The translations under genes were made by a program, and so were the position numbers. A DNA stretch of 35,013 bases, from positions 1-35,013 of the forward strand of contig JBAZCN010000021.1 of the NCBI GenBank assembly GCA_041655035.1, written 5' to 3'. How positions within the stretch are numbered: position 1 is the first letter of the stretch; the number at the start of each line of letters is the position of its first letter. The notes below the pieces were generated by a model. That model ran no database searches. It saw nothing but the letters and a program-made list of their open reading frames with translations, and was not told the origin of the DNA. The DNA comes from NAT127 sp041655035 (lineage in GTDB: Bacteria > Pseudomonadota > Gammaproteobacteria > Pseudomonadales > Porticoccaceae). Positions 15,287-24,094 of the stretch are shown piece after piece.

Positions 15287-16453
15287 ATGACCAAACCCCT
15301 GACCGGCGTCCACGCCTGGCTGCCCACCGCAGACCAACTGTTCGAACAATACCCGCTCACCGACTATCTGCGCGAGAACGTCCGCAAGGGACTCGAGCCC
15401 CTGCTCGCCGCCTACGCCGAGGACAAGGATCTCAACGCCAACGGCCGCGCCCGCAATCTTGGCAATATCCACGATGACCTGCGCCGTTTGCAGGCGCTGG
15501 TGGATGACCGTGAGCGCTACCCCGAAATCGCCGATGTCGAGATCAAGAAGCCGATGTTCATCCTCGGCCTGCCCCGTTGCGGCACCAGCCTGCTCCACGC
15601 CCTGATCGACGGCGATCCGGCGATACGCACCCCGCTGATGTGGGAGATCGCCAATCCGTCACCGCCGCCGGATGCCGCCAACTTCGACACCGATCCCCGC
15701 GTCGCCGAATTCGACGCCTATATCGAGCGGGAATTCGGCGGCAAGATCGACGAACTGCTCAAGGCCCACCCGATCGGCGCGAAGATTCCCCAGGAGTGCG
15801 GCTCGTTCATGACCACCTCGTTCCACAGTTCCAACCCGGTGATGATGAGCAACATTCCCGGCTTCTACCAATGGTTCCTCCAGGCCGACCTGAGCTTCCG
15901 CTACGAAGTCCACAAGATGTGGCTGCAGCAGTTGAGCTGGAAGACGCCGGGCAAACAATGGGTGCTGAAGATCCAGGAGCATATGTACACCCTTCCGGAA
16001 CTGCTGAAGGTCTACCCCGACGCGGTATTCGTCCAGCCGCACCGCGACCCGGTCACCGTGATCGCCTCCATCTCACAGCTGATCTGGGTGATCCGCAGTG
16101 TCGCCTACGACCAGCAGGACAAACACGCCCTCGGCCGCGAGTTCCTCCACCTGTGGAACGACGGTATCCAGCGCTCGATGGCCTACCGGGCAGCGCATCC
16201 GGATCTGCCGTTCTACGATATGCGCTACAAGGATCTGGTTGCCGATCCAGTCAAAGCCGTGGGCGGCATCTATCAGCACTTTGGCATGGACTACACTGAA
16301 GCAGCCCAGAATGGCGTGCGCCGCTGGCTGGAGGAAAACCCCGCCGGCAAACACGGTAAGCACAGCTATTCGCTCGCGGATTTTGGCCTCACCGAAGATG
16401 ACATCCGCAAGGTCTACGGCGCCTACATCGAAACCTATAGGGACTATATCTAA
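15287..16453 (+). CDS. Sulfotransferase family protein
   Basis: This 388-residue protein resembles bacterial members of the PAPS-dependent sulfotransferase family. The 5'-phosphosulfate-binding loop is FILGLPRCGTSLLH (about 91-104) with Arg97 and Thr100. A second co-substrate site includes QPHRDPVTVIAS near 250-261 (His252-Arg253). The C-terminal part has DMRYKDLVADPVKAV and a late RRWLEENPAGKHGKHSY segment, where conserved basic residues contact the nucleotide. It is expected in the cytoplasm. The acceptor (lipid, sterol or small molecule) cannot be told. AGGAG upstream supports ATG 15287. It is a single gene ending in a repeat-filled gap. Confidence 0.85.
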   Translation: MTKPLTGVHAWLPTADQLFEQYPLTDYLRENVRKGLEPLLAAYAEDKDLNANGRARNLGNIHDDLRRLQALVDDRERYPEIADVEIKKPMFILGLPRCGTSLLHALIDGDPAIRTPLMWEIANPSPPPDAANFDTDPRVAEFDAYIEREFGGKIDELLKAHPIGAKIPQECGSFMTTSFHSSNPVMMSNIPGFYQWFLQADLSFRYEVHKMWLQQLSWKTPGKQWVLKIQEHMYTLPELLKVYPDAVFVQPHRDPVTVIASISQLIWVIRSVAYDQQDKHALGREFLHLWNDGIQRSMAYRAAHPDLPFYDMRYKDLVADPVKAVGGIYQHFGMDYTEAAQNGVRRWLEENPAGKHGKHSYSLADFGLTEDDIRKVYGAYIETYRDYI

Positions 16454-16507
16454 GCTCGCTATCCAGGAGCCTGCCCAACGTTTTCCAGACAGGCGACATC
16501 CCCCTGC

Positions 16508-16584
16508 ATAGGGTGAGCTGAGGCACGAAGCACACCGGGATCGATGCCAGCCCCTGGTGCGTTTCCTTCGTCAACGCACCCTAT
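16508..16584. repeat. Dispersed palindromic repeat, copy 1
   Basis: The left arm starts ATAGGGTGAGCTGAGGCACG and the right arm ends CTTCGTCAACGCACCCTAT, so the ends are inverted complements around a central GGGATCGATGCCAGCCCC. Related copies lie at 16630, 20380 and 28936. It sits between convergent genes and could fold into a long hairpin. Confidence 0.85.
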
Positions 16585-16629
16585 CGGATGACAGCCTGTT
16601 CAAAGTCTCTCTGGCAAGCCATACCCTGC

Positions 16630-16706
16630 ATAGGGTGTGCTGAGGCACGAAGCGCACCGGGATCGATCACAGCCCCTGGTGCGTTTCCTTCGTCGACGCA
16701 CCCCAT
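16630..16706. repeat. Dispersed palindromic repeat, copy 2
   Basis: This is a near-identical same-direction copy 46 bases after copy 1, starting ATAGGGTGTGCTGAGGCACG and ending GACGCACCCCAT. The tandem pair fills most of the 281-base gap between the sulfotransferase and DUF748 genes, which has no gene of its own. Confidence 0.85.
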
Positions 16707-16734
16707 GGCAGCTCTCTCGATACCCCCGCCGGAC

Positions 16735-17820
16735 TTATTGGCCCTCCATTCCCTCCTCTTCCAAAGCGCGCTCGAAACGCGGGGTAAAGGCTTCGACAAA
16801 CGCGTTGCGCAATATCTCTATAAATGCCTGAAAGGTGCTCATCTCGGCGTTATCGAGGCTGCCGGCCAGCTCGATACGGGTCGCGAACTGATCCTTGCGC
16901 TGGTTCTGCAGTATTTCCTCCCCGCCATGCACCACAGCCTCCCAGATGCCACGGAAGAACCCCTTGTCCTCGTTGCGAACATCCTGATCCATGTCGAATA
17001 CGTCGACATTGCGCAGCAGCGGCTTCACATAGCCATCGAGCTGCCTGTCCCGCACCTCGAGCTCCAGGGTCAGATCGCCCTCGCCGGCCCGGAAGTCGAA
17101 CTTCCCGTAGGCTGAGGCGAAATCATTGATGCGGGTCAGGTCCAGCCCGAGCATCCGCAGGCGCAGGTCGGCATTGTCGACCCGGCCCAGCGGATCGAAG
17201 CTGGCGGAGGCTTCCACCGGCGCGTGGCCGAGGAAGCTGGCCGTGCCTTCCATGTGCGCGCTGCGCTGGCCCTGCTCGTCGGGCGCGTTGGTCAGGTTGC
17301 GCACCCTGAGCTGGACCTCACCGGCGTCGATATTGACAGGAGGATCACTGGAAAAATTGCGGAACGACACCGTACCATTGTGCACATTGACCTCGTTCAG
17401 CCGCACCGGCACCATGCCCTCGAGCTGCCCGCGCCAGTCGACCCCGCCGCCGGTCTGCTTCTCCCGCTCGGATTCGCCATCGACGAAGTTGAGGACCGGA
17501 TCGTGGATAGCGACCACACCGACCAGCACCCCCTCTTTCCACAGGGCCCGCATGCGGATGGCGATATCCATCACCGGCACGTCGAGGAAAGGCACCTCCA
17601 CCGCGCCATCTGTCTTGGTGATGACCAGCCCCTCGAGCCGATAGGAACCGGTCCACCAGGTCATGTCCACATCCTCGATGTGGCCCTGGTAATCGCCCAT
17701 GTCGGCCAATTTGTCATTGAGAAAGTTGCGCACCAGATAAGGCAGCATCAGGTGCAGGATGATCAGCAGTAAGGCCAGCACTGCCACCGTCGTCAGGGAA
17801 ACGCGCGCGGTCTTGTTCAT
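16735..17820 (-). CDS. DUF748-like membrane-anchored protein
   Basis: This 361-residue protein has one N-terminal membrane helix (VSLTTVAVLALLLIILHLMLPYLV, about 8-31). A periplasmic beta-rich body follows, with AsmA/DUF748-style elements: LADMGDYQGHIEDVDMTWWTGSYRLEGLVI, PFLDVPVMDIAIRM and the repeated NAEVNVHNGTVSFRNF pattern. Members of this broad group resemble lipid-transfer bridge proteins of the AsmA type and may affect outer-membrane lipid or protein assembly. ATG 17820 is chosen because it starts the membrane segment; the frame upstream is open but lacks family sequence. No strong ribosome site is visible. The exact function is unknown. Confidence 0.7.
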   Translation of the reverse strand: MNKTARVSLTTVAVLALLLIILHLMLPYLVRNFLNDKLADMGDYQGHIEDVDMTWWTGSYRLEGLVITKTDGAVEVPFLDVPVMDIAIRMRALWKEGVLVGVVAIHDPVLNFVDGESEREKQTGGGVDWRGQLEGMVPVRLNEVNVHNGTVSFRNFSSDPPVNIDAGEVQLRVRNLTNAPDEQGQRSAHMEGTASFLGHAPVEASASFDPLGRVDNADLRLRMLGLDLTRINDFASAYGKFDFRAGEGDLTLELEVRDRQLDGYVKPLLRNVDVFDMDQDVRNEDKGFFRGIWEAVVHGGEEILQNQRKDQFATRIELAGSLDNAEMSTFQAFIEILRNAFVEAFTPRFERALEEEGMEGQ

Positions 17821-17991
17821 AACTACAATGACCCGGGCTGGGCCGGTGAGTTCAACCGGCCGGCGCGCCCTGCTGGGGCAGGCGGCGGCCGGCCCGCCGC
17901 GGAAAAATTCCCGGCGGCGACTGCCACCGGGCACCGGCCAGGCAGTACAATAGTCCGCCGGCACATTCACTGGCATAAGGCTATCGGATTC

Positions 17992-18909
17992 ATGTTGTTC
18001 AAAAATCTGCTTATCTACCGTTTTACCCGACCTTTCACCCACTCCCCTGAAGAACTCGACCAACAATTGTCGACAAAGCCCTTCGCCCCCTGCGGCGGGC
18101 AGGATTTATCGAGCTTCGGCTGGGTGCCCCCCGCCGGCGGCGACGGCGAGCTGCTGGTCCACGCCGCCCAGGGCTATCTGATGGTCTGCCTGCAGCGGCA
18201 GGACAAGGTGCTGCCCGCCGCGGTGGTCAACGAAGCCCTCGCTGAACGGCTCGCCGACATCAAGGCCCGCGAAGACCGCGTACCGGGCAAGAAGGAGCGC
18301 ACAGAACTCAAGGACGAAGTGATTTTCGAACTGCTGCCCCGCGCCTTCAGCCGCTCCGGCAGGCTGTTCGCCTACATCGACCCGCGGGCCGGCCTGCTGG
18401 TGGTCAACAGCGGCTCCCACAAGCGCGCCGAGGAACTGCTCGGCCAGTTGCGCGAAGCGCTGGGCAGCCTGCCGGTGGTCCCGGTGAAAACCGCCGACCC
18501 GATCCCCGCCACCCTTACCCACTGGCTCAAGCAGGGCACGGTGCCCGCCGGCTTCACCATCGGCGGTGAATGCGAATTGCGGGACGGCGCCGACGAATCG
18601 GCGGTGATCCGCTGCAAGAACCAGGACCTGAGCTCCGAGGACATTCTCAACCATCTCGAGGCGGGCATGTTCGTCAGCAAGCTGGCCCTGAGCTGGGCCG
18701 GCGGCATCGATTGCCTGATCGACGAAAAGCTGGCGGTAAAGAAGCTCCGCTTCGGCGACCTGATCAATGACAAACTGGGTGAAGTCGCCACGGAAAGCGC
18801 CATCGAGCAGTTCGACGTCGATTTCACCATCATGACCGGGGAATTCGCCAGCTTCATCCCCGCGCTGATCACCGCCCTGGGCGGCGAAGCGCCGGTGGAC
18901 GGGCCCTGA
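17992..18909 (+). CDS. rdgC: Recombination-associated protein RdgC
   Basis: This 305-residue RdgC matches the family in length and sequence. The start MLFKNLLIYRF is typical, as are SFGWVPP, GYLMVCLQRQDKVLPA, VNEALAERLADI, LPRAFSRS and the C-terminal DFTIMTGEF. RdgC forms a ring around double-stranded DNA and limits RecA activity in recombination and replication restart. All hallmark blocks are intact. It is a single gene transcribed away from the DUF748 gene, with its own short upstream region; YebC-like follows after 89 bases with its own promoter candidate. Confidence 0.95.
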   Translation: MLFKNLLIYRFTRPFTHSPEELDQQLSTKPFAPCGGQDLSSFGWVPPAGGDGELLVHAAQGYLMVCLQRQDKVLPAAVVNEALAERLADIKAREDRVPGKKERTELKDEVIFELLPRAFSRSGRLFAYIDPRAGLLVVNSGSHKRAEELLGQLREALGSLPVVPVKTADPIPATLTHWLKQGTVPAGFTIGGECELRDGADESAVIRCKNQDLSSEDILNHLEAGMFVSKLALSWAGGIDCLIDEKLAVKKLRFGDLINDKLGEVATESAIEQFDVDFTIMTGEFASFIPALITALGGEAPVDGP

Positions 18910-18935
18910 CCAAGAGTTAACGGAGCGCAAAAACG

Positions 18936-18964
18936 TTTTCAAGACCATGTGCGGTGGCTAAAAT
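18936..18964 (+). promoter_or_regulatory. Promoter candidate for YebC-like gene
   Basis: TTTTCA (18936-18941) and TAAAAT (18959-18964) are separated by 17 bases, and the second hexamer ends 34 bases before the start codon. The -35 match is moderate. Confidence 0.4.
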
Positions 18965-18998
18965 CCGCGCCACGATCATTATCAGGGGTAACCGAACA

Positions 18999-19718
18999 AT
19001 GGGCAGAGCCTATCAAAACCGCAAGGAGTCCATGGCCAAGACATCGGACATGAAGGCCAGGGTCTACAGCCGCTACGGGCGGGAAATCTATGTCTGCGCC
19101 AAGGCCAGCGGCCTCGACCCGGCCGGCAACCTGGCGCTGCGCAGCCTGATCGACCGCGCCAAGAAAGACCAGGTGCCCGGCCACGTGATCGACAAGGCGA
19201 TCGCCAAGGCCAAGGGCGGCGGTGGCGAAGATTTCGCCACCGCGCGCTACGAAGGCTTCGGCCCCGGCGGCAGCAAGGTCATCGTCGACTGCCTCACCGA
19301 CAACCCCACCCGCACCTTCAACGATGTCCGGGTATGCTTCAACAAGGCCAAGGCCAAGCTCGGCACCCAGGGTACGGTGATCCATATGTTCGACCACGCC
19401 GGGATTCTCGCCTTCGCCGGCCAGGATGAGGAGGCGGTGCTCGAAGCCCTGATGCTGGGTGATGTCGACGTCATCGACATCGAGGACGACGACAATGGCG
19501 GCATCACCGTCTTCATTCCCCAGGGGGAGTATTTCAAGGCCAAGCAGGTGCTGGGCGATGCCTTCGGCGAGCTCGATTTCAGCGTCGACGAGATCCAGTT
19601 TCTCCCCAGGGACACCACCACCCTCGACGGCGACGACCTCGCCCAGTTCAACAAGCTGCTCGATACCCTGAACGATCTCGATGACGTGCAAAACGTCTAC
19701 CACGACGTGGAGCTCTGA
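18999..19718 (+). CDS. YebC/PmpR family regulator, YeeN type
   Basis: This 239-residue protein belongs to the YebC/PmpR family. Its start, MGRAYQNRKESMAKTSDMKA, is that of the YeeN branch; YebC proper begins MAGHSKWANIKHRK. Other family blocks are GREIYVCAK, DRAKKDQVPGHVIDKAI, KGGGGEDFA, RYEGFGPGG and DCLTDNPTRTF. Family members have been described as transcription regulators and, more recently, as factors that relieve ribosome stalling at proline-rich stretches. Which applies to the YeeN branch is open. AGGGG lies 11 bases before the start. Confidence 0.92.
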   Translation: MGRAYQNRKESMAKTSDMKARVYSRYGREIYVCAKASGLDPAGNLALRSLIDRAKKDQVPGHVIDKAIAKAKGGGGEDFATARYEGFGPGGSKVIVDCLTDNPTRTFNDVRVCFNKAKAKLGTQGTVIHMFDHAGILAFAGQDEEAVLEALMLGDVDVIDIEDDDNGGITVFIPQGEYFKAKQVLGDAFGELDFSVDEIQFLPRDTTTLDGDDLAQFNKLLDTLNDLDDVQNVYHDVEL

Positions 19719-19756
19719 TCCTCCCGACGCCCGCGGCGGCAGGTATCGCCGCGCGG

Positions 19757-20230
19757 TCAGCCCACCCGGCTGGTCATCTCCCGGCTGACCCGGGTCACAA
19801 AGGTATCCCTGGGCCGGGGCTCCCCCCGCACCGCGGCGCTGTCGATGACCCGGTACACGTGGAGGGTATCCACGAACTCCTTGAGCTCGATGATCCTGTC
19901 ACCGGCAAAGCGGAACTGGAACAGATAGTGATTGCGGTAGTCGGCGCCATTGACCAGCACCGCGTCGCTTTCGGCCTCGAGCCAGACCCGCTCCCCCTCC
20001 GCCACCATGTCGCCAAAACGCATGGTGATGGGGCCATCCAACTGAAGCACCCCCGTCTGGTTGGTATAAGCCGCCTTGTCCATCCAGCCGCCGTAGGGCA
20101 TGTCGCCGGCGACAAAAAAGCGGCAGTCGTCGTGATGCAGAGCCATCGATTTGCTCAGCTCGCCGTTGAGGGCGTGTTCGAACCACGCCCACACCCGGCG
20201 TTTGTTGTCGTCGGTATTATCTTTGTTCAC
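19757..20230 (-). CDS. SnoaL/NTF2-like protein
   Basis: This 157-residue protein has the cone-shaped NTF2/SnoaL layout: an N-terminal helix with VWAWFEHALNGE, then DDCRFFVAGDMPYGG, a central helix, and a sheet with VWLEAESDAVL and NHYLFQFRFAGDRIIELKEFVDTLHVY. Relatives are isomerases, dehydratases or small-ligand binders. The conserved late acidic residue and the hydrophobic pocket are present, but no specific active site can be named. The GTG start at 20230 has AGGAG 6 bases upstream. The gene converges on the YebC-like gene. Confidence 0.75.
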   Translation of the reverse strand: MNKDNTDDNKRRVWAWFEHALNGELSKSMALHHDDCRFFVAGDMPYGGWMDKAAYTNQTGVLQLDGPITMRFGDMVAEGERVWLEAESDAVLVNGADYRNHYLFQFRFAGDRIIELKEFVDTLHVYRVIDSAAVRGEPRPRDTFVTRVSREMTSRVG

Positions 20231-20310
20231 GGCATGCTCCTGCTCGGTCCTTTCAACGCTATTGTTATCAGGGTAATCAGAATCTGTTGACGTTTCACCC
20301 GGTTGGCGCC

Positions 20311-20339
20311 GGTGCGCTTCGTTCCTCAGCGCACCCTAT
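20311..20339. repeat. Half-copy of dispersed palindromic repeat
   Basis: GGTGCGCTTCGTTCCTCAGC followed by GCACCCTAT matches the right arm of the repeat; the left arm is missing. It lies 41 bases before full copy 3. Confidence 0.7.
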
Positions 20340-20379
20340 GAAAATTGGCGTCCGGAGCCTGCGTCAACGCCGGCAGGCC

Positions 20380-20455
20380 ATAGGGTGTGCTGACGCAGGA
20401 AGCGCACCATGACCATCGAGCCCGCCGGTGCGCTTCGTTCCTCGGCACACCCTGT
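20380..20455. repeat. Dispersed palindromic repeat, copy 3
   Basis: The left arm ATAGGGTGTGCTGACGCAGG and the right arm ending CTCGGCACACCCTGTG enclose a centre that differs from copies 1 and 2. It lies between two same-strand genes, the nitroreductase homologue and the SnoaL-like gene. Confidence 0.75.
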
Positions 20456-20484
20456 GAGAATCATGCCACCGTTCGGGAGCTGGG

Positions 20485-20946
20485 CTACAGGTCCACCGGC
20501 TCCAGCACCACCACGGGGATCTGCCGTTCGGTGATCTCCTGGTAGTGCTCATAGGGCGGATAGATCGCCACCATCTTCCGCCAGATGGCCGCTCTTTCGT
20601 CACCGGCGGCGGTGCGGGCCACGGCCTTGAAGCGCTTGTCCGCGACCTGCACATCCACCTCTGGATGCGCCACCAGGTTCAGGTACCAGGCGGGATCGCT
20701 GGGCGAGCCGCCCTTGGAGGCGATCACCGCGTAGCCGGTGGCGGTCCTGCCGTAGATCATCGGCAAGATCCGCGGCTTGCCCGATTTGCGGCCCTGGGTC
20801 GTCAGCAGCAGCGTCGGGACCGGGCCCGGGCCGCCGATCACGGATGAATCCCACATGTGCCCTTCGGCGCCGTCGGTTTCGAGATAGCGAAGAATATGGT
20901 TGCGGAGAAAGTCGGAAAGATCGTCGGGTAACTGAATTCTGGACAT
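20485..20946 (-). CDS. Deazaflavin-dependent nitroreductase family protein
   Basis: This 153-residue protein matches the split-barrel family of F420 (deazaflavin)-dependent nitroreductases such as mycobacterial Ddn. Recognisable blocks are LLLTTQGRKSGKPRILPMIYG, ASKGGSPSDPAWYLNLVAHPEVDVQV and the final PVVVLEPVDL. These bind the cofactor phosphate and deazaflavin ring. ATG 20946 has AGGAG 9 bases upstream. F420 is not a standard cofactor of Gammaproteobacteria and no F420 biosynthesis gene is in the window, so the protein may use another flavin or rely on genes elsewhere. Confidence 0.85.
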   Translation of the reverse strand: MSRIQLPDDLSDFLRNHILRYLETDGAEGHMWDSSVIGGPGPVPTLLLTTQGRKSGKPRILPMIYGRTATGYAVIASKGGSPSDPAWYLNLVAHPEVDVQVADKRFKAVARTAAGDERAAIWRKMVAIYPPYEHYQEITERQIPVVVLEPVDL

Positions 20947-21018
20947 GGTCTGGCACTCCTGTGCGGCCTGATTGCCTGTCTCCGGAATCTACGCCAACTG
21001 TTCACTGCTGGCAACCGC

Positions 21019-21468
21019 TCAGCCCGGGCGACAGCAGACCTTGTACTTGCGCCCGCTGCCACAGGGACAGGGCTCGTTGCGCCCCGGTTGCCATTGTCCC
21101 TCACGGGTCGTTCCCCCCAGGTAATACCAGCGCCCGGCCTCGCGGACGAATTCCGCCTGTTCCTCGAGGTAGCCCCAGCCCGGAGCGGCGGGATAAACAG
21201 CGCGGAAATGGACCTGCCCGCTGTCGCCCCGCTCAGCGCTGGCGAGCACCGCCAAGCCACTCCAACGGGGCGACCCCGCCAGATCCAGCACCCCGGGCCT
21301 GGTTGCCGGGTGCCACGAGGCCAGCAGGTAGTCCACCAGCGAGAGGCAAAACGCGGAATAGCGGGACCGCATCAGCGCCTCGGCGCTGGCCGCCGGTCGC
21401 CCCAGGTGCAGCGGCCGGCAACAGTGCTCATAGCCGGCGCCACTGCCGCAGGGGCAGCCATCGCTCAT
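21019..21468 (-). CDS. YchJ-family protein with two SEC-C zinc motifs
   Basis: This 149-residue UPF0225/YchJ protein has a zinc-binding SEC-C motif at each end: CPCGSGAGYEHCC at 5-17, and a C-terminal motif with Cys134, Cys136, Cys145 and Cys146. The middle is an NTF2-like domain beginning EALMRSRYSAFCLSLVDYLLASWHP, the usual YchJ signature. SEC-C motifs in SecA bind zinc and SecB or ribosomes; the role of YchJ is not established. It starts 4 bases after the esterase gene and is probably the last gene of the GMC-esterase-YchJ transcript. Confidence 0.88.
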   Translation of the reverse strand: MSDGCPCGSGAGYEHCCRPLHLGRPAASAEALMRSRYSAFCLSLVDYLLASWHPATRPGVLDLAGSPRWSGLAVLASAERGDSGQVHFRAVYPAAPGWGYLEEQAEFVREAGRWYYLGGTTREGQWQPGRNEPCPCGSGRKYKVCCRPG

Positions 21469-21472
21469 CGGT

Positions 21473-22405
21473 TCACCGGGCAAACGCCCGGCGCAGTGCC
21501 AATACCCGGCTGGCAAAAGCCTGGCGACTGACCGCGGCGTCCGCCACCATATCGAAACTGTGGGGCGCGCCCGCGAACAGATGAAAATCCACCGACACGC
21601 CGCCGTGCAACAGGCGGGCGGCATACTCCATCGCCTCATCCCGCAACGGGTCGAGCTCTCCGGTTTCGACATAGGCGGCGGGCAGCCCGGCCAGATCCTG
21701 GCAGCGCGCCGGCGCCGCATAGGGCGACACCGCGGCGGCCGGATCAGCAGCGAGATAATGGCGCCACATCTCGCTGACCACCTGGCGATTGACGCCGTAA
21801 TCCTGCCCCGCGGCATTCATCGAATCGCTACTCAGCCGGTCGTCGAGGGCGGGGTGCACCAGCAACTGGTGGCAGACCACCGGGCCGCGCCGGTCGCGGG
21901 CCATGAGCGCGGTACCGGCAGCCAGGGTGGCGCCGGCACTGCTGCCGCCGAGCGCGATCCGACCGGTATCGAGGCCCAGTTCCCCGCCGCCATCCGCGAC
22001 CCCGCACAGCGCCGCATAGGCATCCTCCACCGCCGCCGGAAACGGATGCTCCGGCGCCAGCCGGTAGTCGACGGACAACACCGCGCAGCCGGCGCCGCTG
22101 GCGTAGCGCAGGCAGGCGCGATGGTCGGTATCGAGGCCTCCCATCAGGAACGAACCGCCGTGAAAATAAATCAGCACCGGGCACCGAGCGCTGGCGTCCG
22201 GGCGGTAGAGTCGCACCGGCACCGCCGGCGCGCCCGCCGGCCCCGGAATCTCGAAATCCTCGTGGGCGACACCGGCCGCCAGGGCCGGATCGACGGCCGG
22301 GGCATTGGCGGCCAGCGCCCTCTCCCACTGGCGAACCCCGTGGATATCGGCAAAGTCCGGCAGGCGGAATCCCGCGAAGACCTGCAGTTCCGGGTCCAGG
22401 GCCAT
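21473..22405 (-). CDS. Alpha/beta hydrolase fold-3 esterase (HSL family)
   Basis: This 310-residue esterase is of the hormone-sensitive-lipase type. The oxyanion motif HGGSFLMGG is at 82-90, the family block SVDYRLAPEHPFPAA at 111-125, and the nucleophile Ser156 lies in GGSSAGA. The probable acid is Asp252 (ELDPLRDE) and the catalytic base is His282 (APHSFDM). No signal peptide is present, so it should be cytoplasmic and act on short acyl esters. ATG 22405 lies 8 bases after the GMC stop, with no strong ribosome site, which suggests translational coupling to that gene. The pairing with an oxidoreductase suggests a small catabolic pathway for an unknown ester or alcohol. Confidence 0.9.
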   Translation of the reverse strand: MALDPELQVFAGFRLPDFADIHGVRQWERALAANAPAVDPALAAGVAHEDFEIPGPAGAPAVPVRLYRPDASARCPVLIYFHGGSFLMGGLDTDHRACLRYASGAGCAVLSVDYRLAPEHPFPAAVEDAYAALCGVADGGGELGLDTGRIALGGSSAGATLAAGTALMARDRRGPVVCHQLLVHPALDDRLSSDSMNAAGQDYGVNRQVVSEMWRHYLAADPAAAVSPYAAPARCQDLAGLPAAYVETGELDPLRDEAMEYAARLLHGGVSVDFHLFAGAPHSFDMVADAAVSRQAFASRVLALRRAFAR

Positions 22406-22413
22406 GAGCCGGC

Positions 22414-24024
22414 TCAGCTGCCCGCCAGGATCATTTTCGCCACATTGCGGCCGGCGGCCATGGCCGGGGCGTTGGTGTTGCCGGCGATCAGTTCCGGGAA
22501 GATCGAGGTGTCCACCACCCGCAGCCCGGCAAGCCCGCGCACCCGGGCCTGGGGGTCGACCACCGATGCCTCGTCGGACCCCATCCGGCAGGTGCCCGAT
22601 ACGTGGAAGGCGGTGCCGCCGTGGGCGTGGTAGGCGGCGAGGATCTGCTCGTCGGTCTCCATCGGCAGATCGTCGTCCAGCGCGCTGACGATCCACGGCG
22701 CCAGCGCCGGCTGCGCGAACACCCGCTGGATCCAGCGCACCAGGCCGATGGAGGCGGCCTGGTCTTCCGGGTCCATCAGGTAATTGGCGGTGATCTGCGG
22801 CGCGACATCCGGATCGGCCGAGGTGATGTAGGTCTCCCCCTGGGAGCGGGGATGCATGTGGTAGCCGCCGACGGTCAGGCCCGGTTCAGTATCCAGCACC
22901 GGCCCCTTGGGGCCGTTCTGCAGCGAATACAGCCCGGCGCCGAGCTGGCAATCCGGGTGGGCCAGCCCCTCCCGGGTCTTGATATAGCCGATCATCTCCT
23001 GCGCGGCATTGGCCATCGGGCCGCGGTGGGTGAGCAGGTAGCGCAGCAGGTTCCACAGCAGTTTCGGCCCCTGGAACTCACCGTTCAAACTGCCTTTCTT
23101 CACCCGGTAGCGCAGGGATATGTAGTAGTGCTCGCGAAGGTTGCGGCCGACGCCGGGCACATCGCGAACCACCGGCACACCCGCCGCCTTGAGGCGCTCC
23201 GCCGGCCCGACGCCGGACAGCTGCAACAGTTTTGGCGACTGCACCGCGCCGGCCGACAGAATCACCTCCCGGTCGCAGCGGATCAGCCGCTTGCCGCTGC
23301 CGTCGCGGATCTCGACGCCCACCGCCTTGCCGCCCTCGAAAACCACCCGCAGGACATCGGTGTTGGCGAGCACCGTAAGGTTGTCGCGCGCCATCGCCGG
23401 GCGGAGAAACGCCTTGGCCGCGCTCTGCCGCCTGCCGCCGTGGATATTGCGCGGCTGGTAGCCGATGCCGCCGGTCACCGCGCTGTTGGTGTCGTCCACC
23501 CGGGGGATGCCCGCCTGCTCCGCCGCGCCGAGGAAGGCCTCGCACAACTGCCGGGCATCGCGCCCGGCATCGTCCACCGGGTGGCCGGTGATCCGCAGCG
23601 GGCCGCCCGCCCCCCGCTCAGGGCCCGGGCCGAACTGGTGATCCTCATGGGCCATGAAATGGGGCAGCATGTCGGCCCAGCTCCAGCCGCTGCAGCCGAG
23701 TTCCGCCCAGCGGTCGTAGTTATAGGCAAAACCCCGGGAATACACCATGCCGTTGATGCTGCTGGAACCGCCGATGGCGCGCCCTTTCAGCCATACTTCC
23801 TTGCCGCGGTTGCCGCCCTTGTCGATCTCGTAGGCCCAGACATGGGGATTGCCGGGAGCCAGCAGCTTGCCGATGCCCCGCGGCATATCGATCAGGAAGC
23901 TGCTGTCCATCGGGCCGCTTTCGATGATCAATACCCGGTGGCCGGGATTGGCCGACAGCTCTGCGGCCAGGACACAGCCGGCGGAGCCGGCCCCCACGAT
24001 AATATAGTCAGCGCTGTCGATCAC
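22414..24024 (-). CDS. GMC family FAD-dependent alcohol dehydrogenase
   Basis: This 536-residue glucose-methanol-choline oxidoreductase resembles choline and aliphatic alcohol dehydrogenases. The FAD dinucleotide fold is at 7-37 with GAGSAG at 11-16. The GMC signature GRAIGGSSSINGMVY is near 80-95, and the second signature ILSAGAVQSPKLLQLSGVG is near 255-275. His474 (FHVSGTCRMG) and Asn518 (AGNTNAP), spaced 44 residues apart, match the catalytic His/Asn pair. The GTG start has GAGGA 6 bases upstream. It oxidises an alcohol to an aldehyde; the substrate is unknown. It is 70 bases downstream of cysS on the same strand and is followed closely by the esterase. Confidence 0.92.
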   Translation of the reverse strand: MIDSADYIIVGAGSAGCVLAAELSANPGHRVLIIESGPMDSSFLIDMPRGIGKLLAPGNPHVWAYEIDKGGNRGKEVWLKGRAIGGSSSINGMVYSRGFAYNYDRWAELGCSGWSWADMLPHFMAHEDHQFGPGPERGAGGPLRITGHPVDDAGRDARQLCEAFLGAAEQAGIPRVDDTNSAVTGGIGYQPRNIHGGRRQSAAKAFLRPAMARDNLTVLANTDVLRVVFEGGKAVGVEIRDGSGKRLIRCDREVILSAGAVQSPKLLQLSGVGPAERLKAAGVPVVRDVPGVGRNLREHYYISLRYRVKKGSLNGEFQGPKLLWNLLRYLLTHRGPMANAAQEMIGYIKTREGLAHPDCQLGAGLYSLQNGPKGPVLDTEPGLTVGGYHMHPRSQGETYITSADPDVAPQITANYLMDPEDQAASIGLVRWIQRVFAQPALAPWIVSALDDDLPMETDEQILAAYHAHGGTAFHVSGTCRMGSDEASVVDPQARVRGLAGLRVVDTSIFPELIAGNTNAPAMAAGRNVAKMILAGS

Positions 24025-24094
24025 CTTGAATCCTCATGCCAATTATTGTTGTCCGCCGTCTGCCCGCGGCGGGAACGGGCTACCGGCCCGCCGC

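Noticed and set aside
19719..19756. GC-rich hairpin between the YebC-like and SnoaL-like genes
   Set aside because: The stem is only six base pairs with a loose loop; too weak to call a terminator.
24025..24094. Terminator between cysS and the GMC gene
   Set aside because: The GC-rich sequence can form weak partial stems but has no clean hairpin or T-run, so read-through from glnS-cysS cannot be excluded.
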